In this document: positions 35,120 to 44,022 of the stretch, piece after piece | Position numbering within the stretch: position 1 is the first letter of the stretch | Layout: each line of letters begins with the position of its first letter | Source: Nodosilinea sp. WJT8-NPBG4 | GTDB taxonomy: Bacteria > Cyanobacteriota > Cyanobacteriia > Phormidesmidales > Phormidesmidaceae | Assembly: GCA_019359285.1 (NCBI GenBank) | Contig: JAHHHQ010000025.1 | Location: 62,001 to 126,000, forward strand | Length of the DNA stretch: 64,000 bases | Reading direction: 5' to 3' | Program-made: the position numbers and the translations under genes | Notes under the pieces: model-generated | Seen by the model: the letters and a program-made list of their open reading frames with translations, nothing else | Told to the model about the DNA's origin: nothing | The model's database searches: none

Positions 35120-36817
35120 CTAAAGGGGCGATCGCTGTAAATACCAGACCTCGTCATCGCAGTTAGCAATCGACTCAATCAGCTTGAAGCCCAGATCGCT
35201 AAAGGTCGTTTTGAGAGCCGCTACTTTTTCTGGCCCCAGCACCGCGTAATGCACCTCAACGATGAGCTTGCGCACGGTATCTAGGGTGGCTTGGGCAAAC
35301 AGGTCATACTCGCCGCCCTCAATATCGACCACTAGCAGAGTGGGCTGATTTTTCGCAAGCTCCTGTTTAAAGGATTTAACCGGTACTTCGATGACCCGAT
35401 CCACAATCTCGGTAGTGGGCTTTACAGGTGAAGAACTCCAAAAGTCTGGGGTGACGTAAAACTTTTCGGTCTTGCTGGTGTCTTCGGTATTGGCCACCAT
35501 GGCGATCGCCACCGTTGGGCTAACCCTATTTTTGGCATGCAGCGTTTGGATGGCTTCCTTCAGTACAGGATTGGCCTCGTAGGTAAAGACGCGATCGGAG
35601 CCAACTTTTTTGGCGCAGTAGCCTGACAAAAAGCCAATGCCGCCGCCAATTTCCATCACTGTATCGTGCTTGTCCAGGTACTTTCTTAACAGGCTGATTT
35701 CGCCAAACTCGTAGACGCCGGAGTTGATGGTTTGCCGGATAATCGGCGAAATCATGTCACTCGCGGGGATATCTACCCCTTCGAGCTGACGAATGTTGCC
35801 GGTAAGTGCCTGGGTGAGCCGCGATTTGGTTGGCTGGGCCAGCCGCCGCAGCTTTTTCGCCGCGCCGCTGACTTTGTTGATAGGCCACCGGCCCAAATGG
35901 CTAGCCCAGGCTTGGTAGACGACTCGCTGCAGGGTAGCTTTGCTGTCGGACTGGCCAATACCCAACTTGCTCAGGCACAAGGCACGGGTGCGAGCGCTGA
36001 CTTTCACCCCTGCATTCACATCCATCTCAAACAGGCGCTGAAATTCCAGAAAATCGCGCTTTTCGCGATCGTCTGTCAGGTTGTCAACGGTGTAGGTGCC
36101 GGTCGGTCGGTTGTGATCGTGACCGTGATTGTTGAACACTGGCGGCATGCCGTGGATAAAGAATGGAATCCCCATCTCGACCGCATAGAAAGTGTAAGAC
36201 CCCACCATATTGCTACTGCAGTAGCGGTGCTGCCGCAGGATGGAGTAAAAAGTAGTGGCAAAGTCTGGGTCGGCCATATGCCCGGTGGTGACCACAGCCA
36301 TACCGCGCTTTAGAAATGGGGTATGTCGCCCAGCCAGCAGATCTTTCCAATACAGGCACACGGTAACAGGCTGATACTCGGTAGGTAAGCTCAGCAAGTC
36401 GTCGGCATACTTCTCCCAGTCGATCACCACGTCAATTAAGTGGGTAGAATGCACCGGAAAGGCGACAGTGCCCTTGGCATCGGCGTCTGGCTCAATTTGG
36501 TTAAGGGTGCGGCAGGCAACAAAGGGCGAACTGCTAACATAGGCACGTTTGCCAGTCTGCTTACCGTACTCATCCCGCTGGGCGGCACTGGTGAAAAAGA
36601 TGGGCTGAGTGGCTAGCAGATCACAGTTGGTCATCGCCTCGCTAATGCGAACGCCATGATCCATGTGAATGTGTAGGGGAAGACCCTCGGGTAAGGTCAG
36701 ATCGCGCCTGAGCCATTTTCCCAAGCCATAGCACTGGTGAGCTTCTGGGGCAGGGTATTTCTCTTCAAAGGCATTGATACGCTTGATCTGCTGCTCTAGG
36801 TCGGGGGGGTAACCCAT
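35120..36817 (-). CDS. Protein with C-terminal FkbM methyltransferase domain
   Basis: The protein has 565 residues. The N-terminal 340 residues are not assigned to a family by eye; they contain His-rich FNNHGHDHNRPTGTY and IHMDHGVRISEAM, and look like a glycan-processing or transferase domain. Residues about 385-555 form an FkbM methyltransferase (VMEIGGGIGFLSGYCAK; VFTYEANPVL; LLVVDIEGGEYDLF). It follows pseI in the same direction. Confidence 0.82.
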   Translation of the reverse strand: MGYPPDLEQQIKRINAFEEKYPAPEAHQCYGLGKWLRRDLTLPEGLPLHIHMDHGVRISEAMTNCDLLATQPIFFTSAAQRDEYGKQTGKRAYVSSSPFVACRTLNQIEPDADAKGTVAFPVHSTHLIDVVIDWEKYADDLLSLPTEYQPVTVCLYWKDLLAGRHTPFLKRGMAVVTTGHMADPDFATTFYSILRQHRYCSSNMVGSYTFYAVEMGIPFFIHGMPPVFNNHGHDHNRPTGTYTVDNLTDDREKRDFLEFQRLFEMDVNAGVKVSARTRALCLSKLGIGQSDSKATLQRVVYQAWASHLGRWPINKVSGAAKKLRRLAQPTKSRLTQALTGNIRQLEGVDIPASDMISPIIRQTINSGVYEFGEISLLRKYLDKHDTVMEIGGGIGFLSGYCAKKVGSDRVFTYEANPVLKEAIQTLHAKNRVSPTVAIAMVANTEDTSKTEKFYVTPDFWSSSPVKPTTEIVDRVIEVPVKSFKQELAKNQPTLLVVDIEGGEYDLFAQATLDTVRKLIVEVHYAVLGPEKVAALKTTFSDLGFKLIESIANCDDEVWYLQRSPL

Positions 36818-36841
36818 AGATATCCGCTCAAAACCGCTGGT

Positions 36842-37900
36842 TTATAGAATCAAATCCCAGGTGACGGGTGTGCCCGCTGGGGTGGCTTTTTTGACGGGTT
36901 TGCCGATTAAATCGTTAAAATACTTTGGTGCTAGGCCAAACCCAGGCCGAATGATGCGCAAGCTGTCGGTGGTGAATACCTCTCCTGCTTCCATAGGTTG
37001 CCCTACGTATAGGCTGCGCCTAAATCTTACCGATTTTTCTTCATCTTTCGTGGCTCCGTAGCTGACATGACCCAGCGACTGCCAGGCCCGCTCGGTTTCA
37101 ACGACCAGCTGGTGCAGCTCATCTGGCTCCATCGAAAAGGCTGAGTCTACCCCGCCATCGGCCCGACTAAGGGTGAAATGTTTTTCGATCAGGGTTGCTC
37201 CCAGGGCAACACTGGCAACGGCAACGCCAATGCCCATGGTGTGGTCTGATAGCCCCACCTGCACATCAAACAGTTCGCGCAAGTGGGGAATGGTCATGAT
37301 GTTGGCGTTGGCGGGGCTGGCGGGGTAGGTGCTGGTGCACTTGAGCAGCACTAAATCTTGGCACCCGGCAGCGCGGGCGGCGCGAACGGCTTCGTCCAGC
37401 TCAGCGATAGTAGCCATGCCCGTAGAGATAATCATGGGTTTGCCGGTGCTGGCCACTTTGCGAATCAGCGGCAGATCGGTGTTTTCAAACGAGGCAATTT
37501 TGTAGCAGGGCACGTCTAGGGTTTCAAGAAAATCGACGGCGGTGGCATCAAAGGGGCTGCTAAAGCCAACCATGCCATGCTCTTTGCAGCGATCAAAGAT
37601 GGGTTTATGCCATTCCCAAGGGGTGTACGCCTGCTGATACAAGCTGTAAAGCGAACTGCCTTGCCAAAGACTGTCTGGGTCTCCAATAAAAAAATCACCC
37701 TCCTTAATATCGAGAGTCATGGTATCGGCGGTATAAGTCTGAATTTTTAGACCGTGTGCCCCTGCTTTGGCCGCCGCATCCACAATTTCTAGAGCACGAT
37801 CCAGCGACTGATTATGGTTGCCCGACATTTCGGCAACGACAAAAGGGGACTGCTCTAGCCCATTCCTAGATCTAAAACCTTCAAAACCAGATGATTGCAT
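36842..37900 (-). CDS. pseI: Pseudaminic acid synthase
   Basis: The 352-residue NeuB/PseI-type synthase condenses phosphoenolpyruvate with the 6-deoxy altrose-type sugar freed by PseG. Features: VVAEMSGNHNQSLDRALEIV, the barrel motifs PCYKIASFENTDLPL and VGLSDHTMGIGVAVAS, and a C-terminal SAF antifreeze-like domain from about residue 290. The SGNHNQ stretch favours PseI over NeuB. Preceded by the formyltransferase-like gene. Confidence 0.9.
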   Translation of the reverse strand: MQSSGFEGFRSRNGLEQSPFVVAEMSGNHNQSLDRALEIVDAAAKAGAHGLKIQTYTADTMTLDIKEGDFFIGDPDSLWQGSSLYSLYQQAYTPWEWHKPIFDRCKEHGMVGFSSPFDATAVDFLETLDVPCYKIASFENTDLPLIRKVASTGKPMIISTGMATIAELDEAVRAARAAGCQDLVLLKCTSTYPASPANANIMTIPHLRELFDVQVGLSDHTMGIGVAVASVALGATLIEKHFTLSRADGGVDSAFSMEPDELHQLVVETERAWQSLGHVSYGATKDEEKSVRFRRSLYVGQPMEAGEVFTTDSLRIIRPGFGLAPKYFNDLIGKPVKKATPAGTPVTWDLIL

Positions 37901-37913
37901 AAAGTTTTCTCTT

Positions 37914-38483
37914 TTATAAAGCTTTCCCCACTAAGTTTTGGATAGGAGTATCCCAACCCTTATCTAGTAAGTACTCGTAGGGTATTTTGTCTGAAAGTTT
38001 GTGGAATGAACCGCGCGATGATTGCTCGTAGTCCTTAATTTCTCCTAGACGAATTTTTCCCCAGCTACGATTGAGGAGATCCAATGCCAAATTAGAGAGC
38101 TTGCCATAGCTGGTCTTTAAAGTTTCATCTTTGCTAAAGTAAATTTCCTCCTGTAATAATATGTTACCCGTATCGATACCTGGATCTAAAAAGTGAATTG
38201 TAACTCCTTTAGAGGTATTTTCTAAAAAGCTCCAAAGATTAGGATCCGCACCTCGATTCCAGGGAAGTAAGGAAATATGAATATTAATTGCTCGTCGGTG
38301 AAACTGGTTTAAAATATCCTTCTTAAAGATATGCCTGTACCCATAGCTCACTAAAAGATCAGAACTAACCACTTCCTGACATTTTCCAGAAATCTTTTGA
38401 TCGGTCACTACAACACGATCGCCATACTTACTCAAAATATCAATAACTGCTGGATCGCCTTTTCCTAAGTAGAGTATTTGCAT
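37914..38483 (-). CDS. Formyltransferase-like protein of the Pse locus
   Basis: The 189-residue protein has the formyltransferase catalytic core: N-x-H in INIHISLLPWNRGADPN and the Asp in FLDPGIDTGNILLQ, after GVTIH. These are the Asn-His-Asp residues used by Fmt, ArnA and sugar N-formyltransferases with N10-formyl-tetrahydrofolate. It sits between pseG and pseI, where PseH (an acetyltransferase) would otherwise be expected. The N-terminal part is shorter than in Fmt. N-formylation of the 4-amino altrose intermediate is inference. Confidence 0.78.
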   Translation of the reverse strand: MQILYLGKGDPAVIDILSKYGDRVVVTDQKISGKCQEVVSSDLLVSYGYRHIFKKDILNQFHRRAINIHISLLPWNRGADPNLWSFLENTSKGVTIHFLDPGIDTGNILLQEEIYFSKDETLKTSYGKLSNLALDLLNRSWGKIRLGEIKDYEQSSRGSFHKLSDKIPYEYLLDKGWDTPIQNLVGKAL

Positions 38484-38484
38484 A

Positions 38485-39534
38485 TCATCGCCTTAGACCT
38501 TGCTCAGATTTTAATGCGTCAAGAACGTGCTTGCGGCCATGGCCATCCACAAGTCTGCGCAAATTCTCGTTTGTTTGTATATAGTTACTCCTCATCGAGT
38601 TAATCAAATAGCTAAGACTGTGGGAAAGTTTGTCTTCCGTCGATAGATCTCTCTGACCCAAAACAATTGCTAGCCCCAATTCTGCTAGTTTCAATGCGCT
38701 TTCTTGCTGATTTTCTGCAATTACAATTACCAGGCTTGGCAATCCCATAAATGCAGTTTCCCAACAAGTGCTTCCTCCCGCAGTGATCGCTAGATCTGCC
38801 CAAGCCATTAACTCAGGCATATTTGTCACATTTTGCTTCAGGATAATTGAAGCTTCTGAGCTTTTTATTGCTTGATTAAGTTGCTCATAGTACGGGTTGC
38901 TGCCTCCTACAACAACAACAGCCTCCAAGCCATCAATTTGAGCCTTTTGTAGCGCCTGAATAACCAGCAGAGTTACATTGTCTGGATCAGAACCACCTAA
39001 GGTAACCAACACCTTAGAAGCTATGGGTGGTATCTGTCGCTGCCAGTTTCGCCAGGGCCAAAACTCCTTTCTGAGCAATGCGTAGCGAGTGCTCAAAAGT
39101 AACTGTGTATAGGGTTCACGACTATGGTAAAGCGCTTCGTCAGCCGTAATATTTTGATTTAACACTACATCTGCCCAGTAGTGCGATGCATGACCATAGT
39201 CATCAATGGCGAGCACCTTTAACCCTGCATCCTTCAGCCATTTCTGGTACTCCGACCCAAAGCGGTAACCATCTACCACCACCCAATTGGCTTGGCATGA
39301 TTGGGCTAGCGCGATCGCCTGTTCGGCATCGGCCTCGCTACCACCTTGAGCTGACAAATAGCCGACCTGCGCCCCCTCATTCAAGATCCGCTGCGCTAGG
39401 TTAGCCCCCTCGCTGCCCATCAAAAAATGGGCCTGCCCGCCCTCGGCCAAACAGGCTTGGGCTAGGGCCAGACAGCGCATCATATGACCTGTTCCTATCT
39501 GAGTTGAGGCATCGGCACGAATGAGAAGGTGCAT
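38485..39534 (-). CDS. pseG: UDP-2,4-diacetamido-trideoxy-altropyranose hydrolase PseG
   Basis: The 349-residue GT-B-fold hydrolase starts LIRADASTQIGTGHMMRCLA, a PseG hallmark (GxGH), and later has VTLGGSDPDN and ITAGGSTCWETAFMGLP. PseG removes UDP from the altrose-type intermediate before condensation by PseI. It ends one base before the formyltransferase gene and begins 3 nt after the cytidylyltransferase gene. Confidence 0.9.
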   Translation of the reverse strand: MHLLIRADASTQIGTGHMMRCLALAQACLAEGGQAHFLMGSEGANLAQRILNEGAQVGYLSAQGGSEADAEQAIALAQSCQANWVVVDGYRFGSEYQKWLKDAGLKVLAIDDYGHASHYWADVVLNQNITADEALYHSREPYTQLLLSTRYALLRKEFWPWRNWQRQIPPIASKVLVTLGGSDPDNVTLLVIQALQKAQIDGLEAVVVVGGSNPYYEQLNQAIKSSEASIILKQNVTNMPELMAWADLAITAGGSTCWETAFMGLPSLVIVIAENQQESALKLAELGLAIVLGQRDLSTEDKLSHSLSYLINSMRSNYIQTNENLRRLVDGHGRKHVLDALKSEQGLRR

Positions 39535-39537
39535 GGG

Positions 39538-40275
39538 CTATTGTCCGTAGGCCTTTTGCTCAACGTGGCTATTGATAGTGGGCCAGTCGGGGTGCTGGTC
39601 GATCAAGTTCAGACAGTCTTGCAGCGTAAAGTCTGGCACCTGAGGATACAGCGCCTCCAGCATGCGCTCGATCAGTTCAAAATCTTCGGGTGTATCCACT
39701 GTCCAGCGGTGATGGCTGAGGTCTTGGGCAGCGGTGACTTGGCCGATCCCATAGCGATTGGGATGGTTATAAATAAACGGGGTAACATGCTCGCGATCAG
39801 GCGGTGCTGTTGCTTCGCGGTGGGCCTGCTCCAGTGCCCGAGTTGAAAATACTTCGGTATCAAGCCCCCGTGGGTAACTGCGCTGAAGTGAGTTAGAGAC
39901 ATAATCATAGCGATCGAACTGCGCTACATAAACCTGGATGACCTGATCAACAATCTCTGGATCAATTAAGGGGCAATCTGAGGTCACACGTACCACCACA
40001 TCAGCCTGAGAAGCTTGAGCTGCCCCAGAGTAGCGAGCTAAAACATCCTGCTCAGATCCTCTAAAACAGTCAACTGCCAACGCTTGGCACAGCTTAACAA
40101 TTGGGCCATCAGCATCGTTTTGAGTTGTGGCAACCACAATGTTGTCGGCGGCTTTGACCCGCTTGAGCCGTTCAATTTGGTATGCCAGCAGCGGTTTGCC
40201 CAGCACAGGTTTGAGCACCTTGCCGGGCAGTCGCGTCGAGGTCATGCGGGCCTGCACAATAATTGCGATTGTCAT
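39538..40275 (-). CDS. SpsF-like cytidylyltransferase (CMP-sugar synthesis)
   Basis: About 245 residues from the ATG at 40275, which overlaps the pseC stop as ATGA. The nucleotidyltransferase signature IIVQARMTSTRLPGKVL, followed by RVTSDCPLIDPEIV, marks the SpsF/NeuA-like family. In Pse loci this gene takes the place of PseF, activating the nonulosonic acid as its CMP form. The exact substrate is inferred from context. Confidence 0.85.
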   Translation of the reverse strand: MTIAIIVQARMTSTRLPGKVLKPVLGKPLLAYQIERLKRVKAADNIVVATTQNDADGPIVKLCQALAVDCFRGSEQDVLARYSGAAQASQADVVVRVTSDCPLIDPEIVDQVIQVYVAQFDRYDYVSNSLQRSYPRGLDTEVFSTRALEQAHREATAPPDREHVTPFIYNHPNRYGIGQVTAAQDLSHHRWTVDTPEDFELIERMLEALYPQVPDFTLQDCLNLIDQHPDWPTINSHVEQKAYGQ

Positions 40276-41438
40276 GTTAAGCACGCTCGCAAGCAGTCAA
40301 CGATGTAATCTTGCTCGTCTAAGCTCATCTCGTAGTGTAGAGGCAGACTGATAGCCTCCCGGTAGTACTGCTCTGCCTCCGGAAAATCGCCCGGTCGAAA
40401 GCCAAGGCTTTGGTAGTAGGGTTGAGTATGCACAGGAATGTAGTGCAGGTTTACCCCAATACCCTTGTCTCGTAGGGTTTCAAACACCTGCCGATGGCTC
40501 AGCTGTAGAGTGTCGAGCATGAGCCGAATCACAAATAGGTGCCAGCTAGAGGCTGCATCTGAATGTTGAGCGGGCAGCATAATTGGCAAACCCTGCAAGA
40601 GTTCGAAGTAGCGATCGGCCAGCATCTGACGACGCTGCACAAAGGCCGGCAGCCGCTGCATTTGGCTGGCTCCCAAAGCTGCTTGAATATCGGTCATTCT
40701 GTAGTTGAACCCTAGCTCTAGCTGCTGGTAGTACCAAGGGCCGTGGCTTTCACCCTGCATGTGTTCGGGGGCACGGGTAACGCCATGGCTGCGGAGACGC
40801 ACCAGCTTGTCATAGAGAGGCTTTTGGTTAGTCAGCACCATGCCACCCTCTCCAGTGGTGATAATTTTGACTGGGTGAAAGCTAAACACCGCCATGTCCG
40901 AAAACTCGCAGCAGCCCACGGGCTTGCCTCGATACTGCCCGCCGATGGCATGGGAGGCATCTTCGATCACGGTGAAGCCGTACTCTTGGGCTAGGGGGGC
41001 GATCGCCGCCATGTCGCACGACTGCCCCGCAAAATGCACGGGTACGACCACTTTAGGCAGTGTATTGTTTTGCTGCGCTTGGATCAGTTTTTGCCGCAAT
41101 ATGGCAACGTCGAGATTGTAGGTCTTAGCATCAATGTCCACAAAATCGACTGTGGCTCCGCAATACAGACCACAGTTGGCCGACGCCACAAAGGTATTAG
41201 GCGACGTCCAAAGCGGATCTTTGGGGCCTAGCTCGGCCGCCAGGCAGGCAATGTGGAGCGCGGCGGTGGCGCTAGAGACAGCCACAGCGTAGTTGACGCC
41301 GCAGTAATCAGCTACGGCTTGCTCGAACTGGGCGATCGCGGGTCCCTGGGTTAGCCAGTCAGACTTCAATACCGCAACCACGGCATCAATATCCTGCTGG
41401 CTAATGCTCTGCCGACCGTAGGGGATAAAAAGGGCCAT
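40272..41438 (-). CDS. pseC: UDP-4-amino-4,6-dideoxy-altrosamine aminotransferase PseC
   Basis: The 388-residue DegT-family enzyme transfers an amino group to the 4-keto sugar made by PseB. The PLP-lysine is in VFSFHPVKIITTGEGGM. The N-terminus IPYGRQSISQQDIDAVV fits PseC. It lies 4 nt after pseB and overlaps the next gene. Confidence 0.92.
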   Translation of the reverse strand: MALFIPYGRQSISQQDIDAVVAVLKSDWLTQGPAIAQFEQAVADYCGVNYAVAVSSATAALHIACLAAELGPKDPLWTSPNTFVASANCGLYCGATVDFVDIDAKTYNLDVAILRQKLIQAQQNNTLPKVVVPVHFAGQSCDMAAIAPLAQEYGFTVIEDASHAIGGQYRGKPVGCCEFSDMAVFSFHPVKIITTGEGGMVLTNQKPLYDKLVRLRSHGVTRAPEHMQGESHGPWYYQQLELGFNYRMTDIQAALGASQMQRLPAFVQRRQMLADRYFELLQGLPIMLPAQHSDAASSWHLFVIRLMLDTLQLSHRQVFETLRDKGIGVNLHYIPVHTQPYYQSLGFRPGDFPEAEQYYREAISLPLHYEMSLDEQDYIVDCLRACLT

Positions 41439-41441
41439 TGA

Positions 41442-42458
41442 TCAAACAGAAAAGTGAGGGTCAATATGCAATTTGATGAGGTTTTGCAGCTCCTCAACGC
41501 TGAGAAACTTTTCATTTTGCCCCGAGTTGTAGCTAAATCCTGGTTCTACAGGCTTAGCATCCATTTTCTTACAATACTCTTCGATTGAGTACGCCCCCTG
41601 AATCGGCAAAATAGCATAGTAATGGCCGAGGTCTACGGTGGTGTAAGAGTCTGAGGTCGTAATCATCTCTTCGTGAATTTTTTCGCCCGGCCTAATGCCT
41701 ACAACTGGATAATCACAGTCAGGCCCAATGGCCTTAGCCACATCAGTGATTAGATAAGACGGAATGCGCGGCACAAAAATTTCTCCTCCCCAACTGTGTT
41801 TAATTGCCCAAAGCACCATGTCAACACCCTCTTCAAGGGAAATGTTAAATCGGGTCATAGTGGGGTCTGTAATCGGCAACATACCCTCCTTGCGTTTATC
41901 CAAGAAGAAAGGAATGACCGACCCCCGAGAGCCCATCACATTACCGTAGCGAACAACGGAGAAACTAAGCTTGCGTATGCCCTTAATATTATTGGCAGCG
42001 ATGAATAATTTGTCAGAGCAAAGTTTAGTAGCTCCGTAGAGATTAATGGGAGCTGCTGCTTTGTCGGTGGAGAGTGCGATGACCTTCTTAACTTGGGAAC
42101 TAAGGGATGCCTCAATTACATTTTCAGCACCTAAAACATTAGTCCTAATGCACTCCATCGGGTTGTATTCGGCAGTAGGCACTTGTTTTAGGGCTGCCGC
42201 GTGGATGACAATATCAATTCGCTCAAAGGCACGAATTAGCCGCTGCTGATCTCTCACATCGCCAATAAAATATCGAATGCCAGGATATTTCGATTGTGGA
42301 AATATTTGGGCCATCTCAAATTGCTTTAGCTCATCTCTTGAGTAAATGACAAGCCGTTTGATGTTAGGGAATTTCTTGAGAATGGTGCCAACGAACCTTT
42401 TGCCAAAGGAGCCAGTGCCGCCAGTCACCAAAATGGATGTATCTTCAGTAATTTTCAT
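41442..42458 (-). CDS. pseB: UDP-GlcNAc 4,6-dehydratase (inverting) PseB
   Basis: About 338 residues from the ATG at 42458 (MKITEDTSILVTGG). The Rossmann fold begins VTGGTGSFGKRF, and the active-site YGATK motif lies at NLYGATKLCSDK. It dehydrates and epimerises UDP-GlcNAc as the first Pse step. The upstream 22 codons read as non-coding and would crowd the ABC gene. Confidence 0.93.
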   Translation of the reverse strand: MKITEDTSILVTGGTGSFGKRFVGTILKKFPNIKRLVIYSRDELKQFEMAQIFPQSKYPGIRYFIGDVRDQQRLIRAFERIDIVIHAAALKQVPTAEYNPMECIRTNVLGAENVIEASLSSQVKKVIALSTDKAAAPINLYGATKLCSDKLFIAANNIKGIRKLSFSVVRYGNVMGSRGSVIPFFLDKRKEGMLPITDPTMTRFNISLEEGVDMVLWAIKHSWGGEIFVPRIPSYLITDVAKAIGPDCDYPVVGIRPGEKIHEEMITTSDSYTTVDLGHYYAILPIQGAYSIEEYCKKMDAKPVEPGFSYNSGQNEKFLSVEELQNLIKLHIDPHFSV

Positions 42459-42492
42459 GGTAGATAGTTTTGAATGTAGCGAGTTCTTAGCT

Positions 42493-43827
42493 TTACTGTT
42501 CTGTTTTGGCAAAAACCGTTTCACCTAAATTATTATCTTGAAAGATTTGCCACCGACTAGGAGTATAAACCTGCGTATTGGTGGAATACCTCTCAAAGTA
42601 GGCGTATTGGTTAGTGATCTGAGACTCTTGAACAGCAAATCCTGTCGCCTCGTGGACGGCGTCGTCGTAAGACTCGCCCTGTTTTTTTACCCAGACATTG
42701 ACAGAATATTCTCCTGGGAATAGGTGAATGGCTGGTACAAAAGCCTCAATTGTGTGACAGCCTGGAATGGTGACATTCAAATCGTTCTCCCAATTAGAAA
42801 TCAGGTAGTGTAGTCTAACGCCGTGCAGGTTGCAAATGGCAATGCCAATCTCATAGCTATCGCTTGGCACCTTGAAATCGATCGCAACTCTAAAGCTAAC
42901 CGGTTGCCCCATCTGAAGCGTGGTTACACAGTGGCCGTCAACATCTAGAAGGCTGAGGCTTTTTAGAGTTGCATACTGCTTTGGTCCGTACCGCTCCGTC
43001 AAGCGGGTAGATAGGTCAACATGACCAGAGGTAACAAGATTGGTCTCAGAGATGTATTTAGCGATCGCAGTGCGGGCATCGCCCCGAAACAACACTTGCC
43101 CATCGCTAAGCATCAGGGCCGTTTGGCACAAAGATTCTACGGCAGTCATGTTGTGGCTAACAAAGAGAACGGTTCTACCCTCCTGTTTAGCCACATCGCC
43201 CATTTTGCCCAAGCACTTCTTTTGAAAGGCCGCATCGCCTACCGCTAGCACTTCGTCAACGACCAAGATTTCAGGCTCTAAATGGGCGGCGACAGCAAAG
43301 GCAAGTCGCACATACATGCCGCTGGAATATCGCTTAACCGGAGTGTCTAAAAACCGTGAAACCTCTGCAAACTCAACGATTTCGTCAAACTTGCGGTTAA
43401 TTTCTACCCGGCTCATGCCCAGAATCGCGCCGTTGAGAAAGATATTCTCTCGCCCGGTTAGCTCGGGGTGAAACCCGGTGCCCACCTCCAGCAAACTGGC
43501 CACTCGTCCCCGCAAGCGAACCCGCCCCGTCGTGGGCTCGGTAATGCGGCTGAGAATTTTGAGCAGCGTCGATTTGCCCGCCCCATTGCGGCCAATAATG
43601 CCTACAACCTCGCCCTGGTTCACCTCAAAGGAAACATCCTTCAGCGCCCAAAACTCATCTTGTTGGGGTCTGATTTTGTGCTTAAGCGGGTGGCGCAAGC
43701 GACGACTGAAAGACTTAACCCCGTCGGCAACCACATCACGGAGGGCTACGTAGCGAGAGTTGCCCTGCTGCTGGCCAAGAACGTACTTTTTGCCGAGATT
43801 TTCGACTTGGATAACTGAATCTGACAT
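42493..43827 (-). CDS. wzt: ABC transporter ATP-binding protein, polysaccharide export type
   Basis: The protein has 444 residues from the ATG at 43827. The N-terminal ABC domain has Walker A GRNGAGKST, the signature YSSGMYVRLAFAV, and Walker B EILVVDEVLAVGD. The C-terminal ~190 residues form a beta-sandwich like the Wzt C-terminal glycan-binding domain. Such ATPases export O-antigen-like glycans with a Wzm permease. The permease is only a remnant at 43920-44009, so the partner, if any, must be elsewhere. Confidence 0.9.
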   Translation of the reverse strand: MSDSVIQVENLGKKYVLGQQQGNSRYVALRDVVADGVKSFSRRLRHPLKHKIRPQQDEFWALKDVSFEVNQGEVVGIIGRNGAGKSTLLKILSRITEPTTGRVRLRGRVASLLEVGTGFHPELTGRENIFLNGAILGMSRVEINRKFDEIVEFAEVSRFLDTPVKRYSSGMYVRLAFAVAAHLEPEILVVDEVLAVGDAAFQKKCLGKMGDVAKQEGRTVLFVSHNMTAVESLCQTALMLSDGQVLFRGDARTAIAKYISETNLVTSGHVDLSTRLTERYGPKQYATLKSLSLLDVDGHCVTTLQMGQPVSFRVAIDFKVPSDSYEIGIAICNLHGVRLHYLISNWENDLNVTIPGCHTIEAFVPAIHLFPGEYSVNVWVKKQGESYDDAVHEATGFAVQESQITNQYAYFERYSTNTQVYTPSRWQIFQDNNLGETVFAKTEQ

Positions 43828-43919
43828 TGAGGGGGTTGTGGAACGGGGGCAGTTCACTTAGCTGACGTATCCGCCATTGTGCTCATTGTGCCCTCAAGCT
43901 TTATGAAAGTTGCATGAGT

Positions 43920-44009
43920 TTATATAACGTCAGCAAGGATGCGCTCCATGCGACGGAAATATAGTATGCCGATGACCACTAGCATCAGCGACTTCACAAC
44001 TGGGTCTCC
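43920..44009 (-). pseudogene. C-terminal remnant of ABC-2 permease (Wzm)
   Basis: On the minus strand the frame after an in-frame TAG (44010-44012) reads VVKSLMLVVIGILYF, then RRMERILADVI and a TAA stop (43920-43922). A hydrophobic helix ending YFRRMER-x3-ADVI is the hallmark end of polysaccharide-export permeases. Only about 29 codons survive, 13 nt from the leuS stop, so the rest was deleted or replaced. It lies directly upstream of the ATPase gene, where wzm normally sits. Confidence 0.75.
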
Positions 44010-44022
44010 CTAGGTATATCCT

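Noticed and set aside
35732..36313. 193-codon open frame on the plus strand inside the FkbM gene
   Set aside because: Antisense shadow with no family features.
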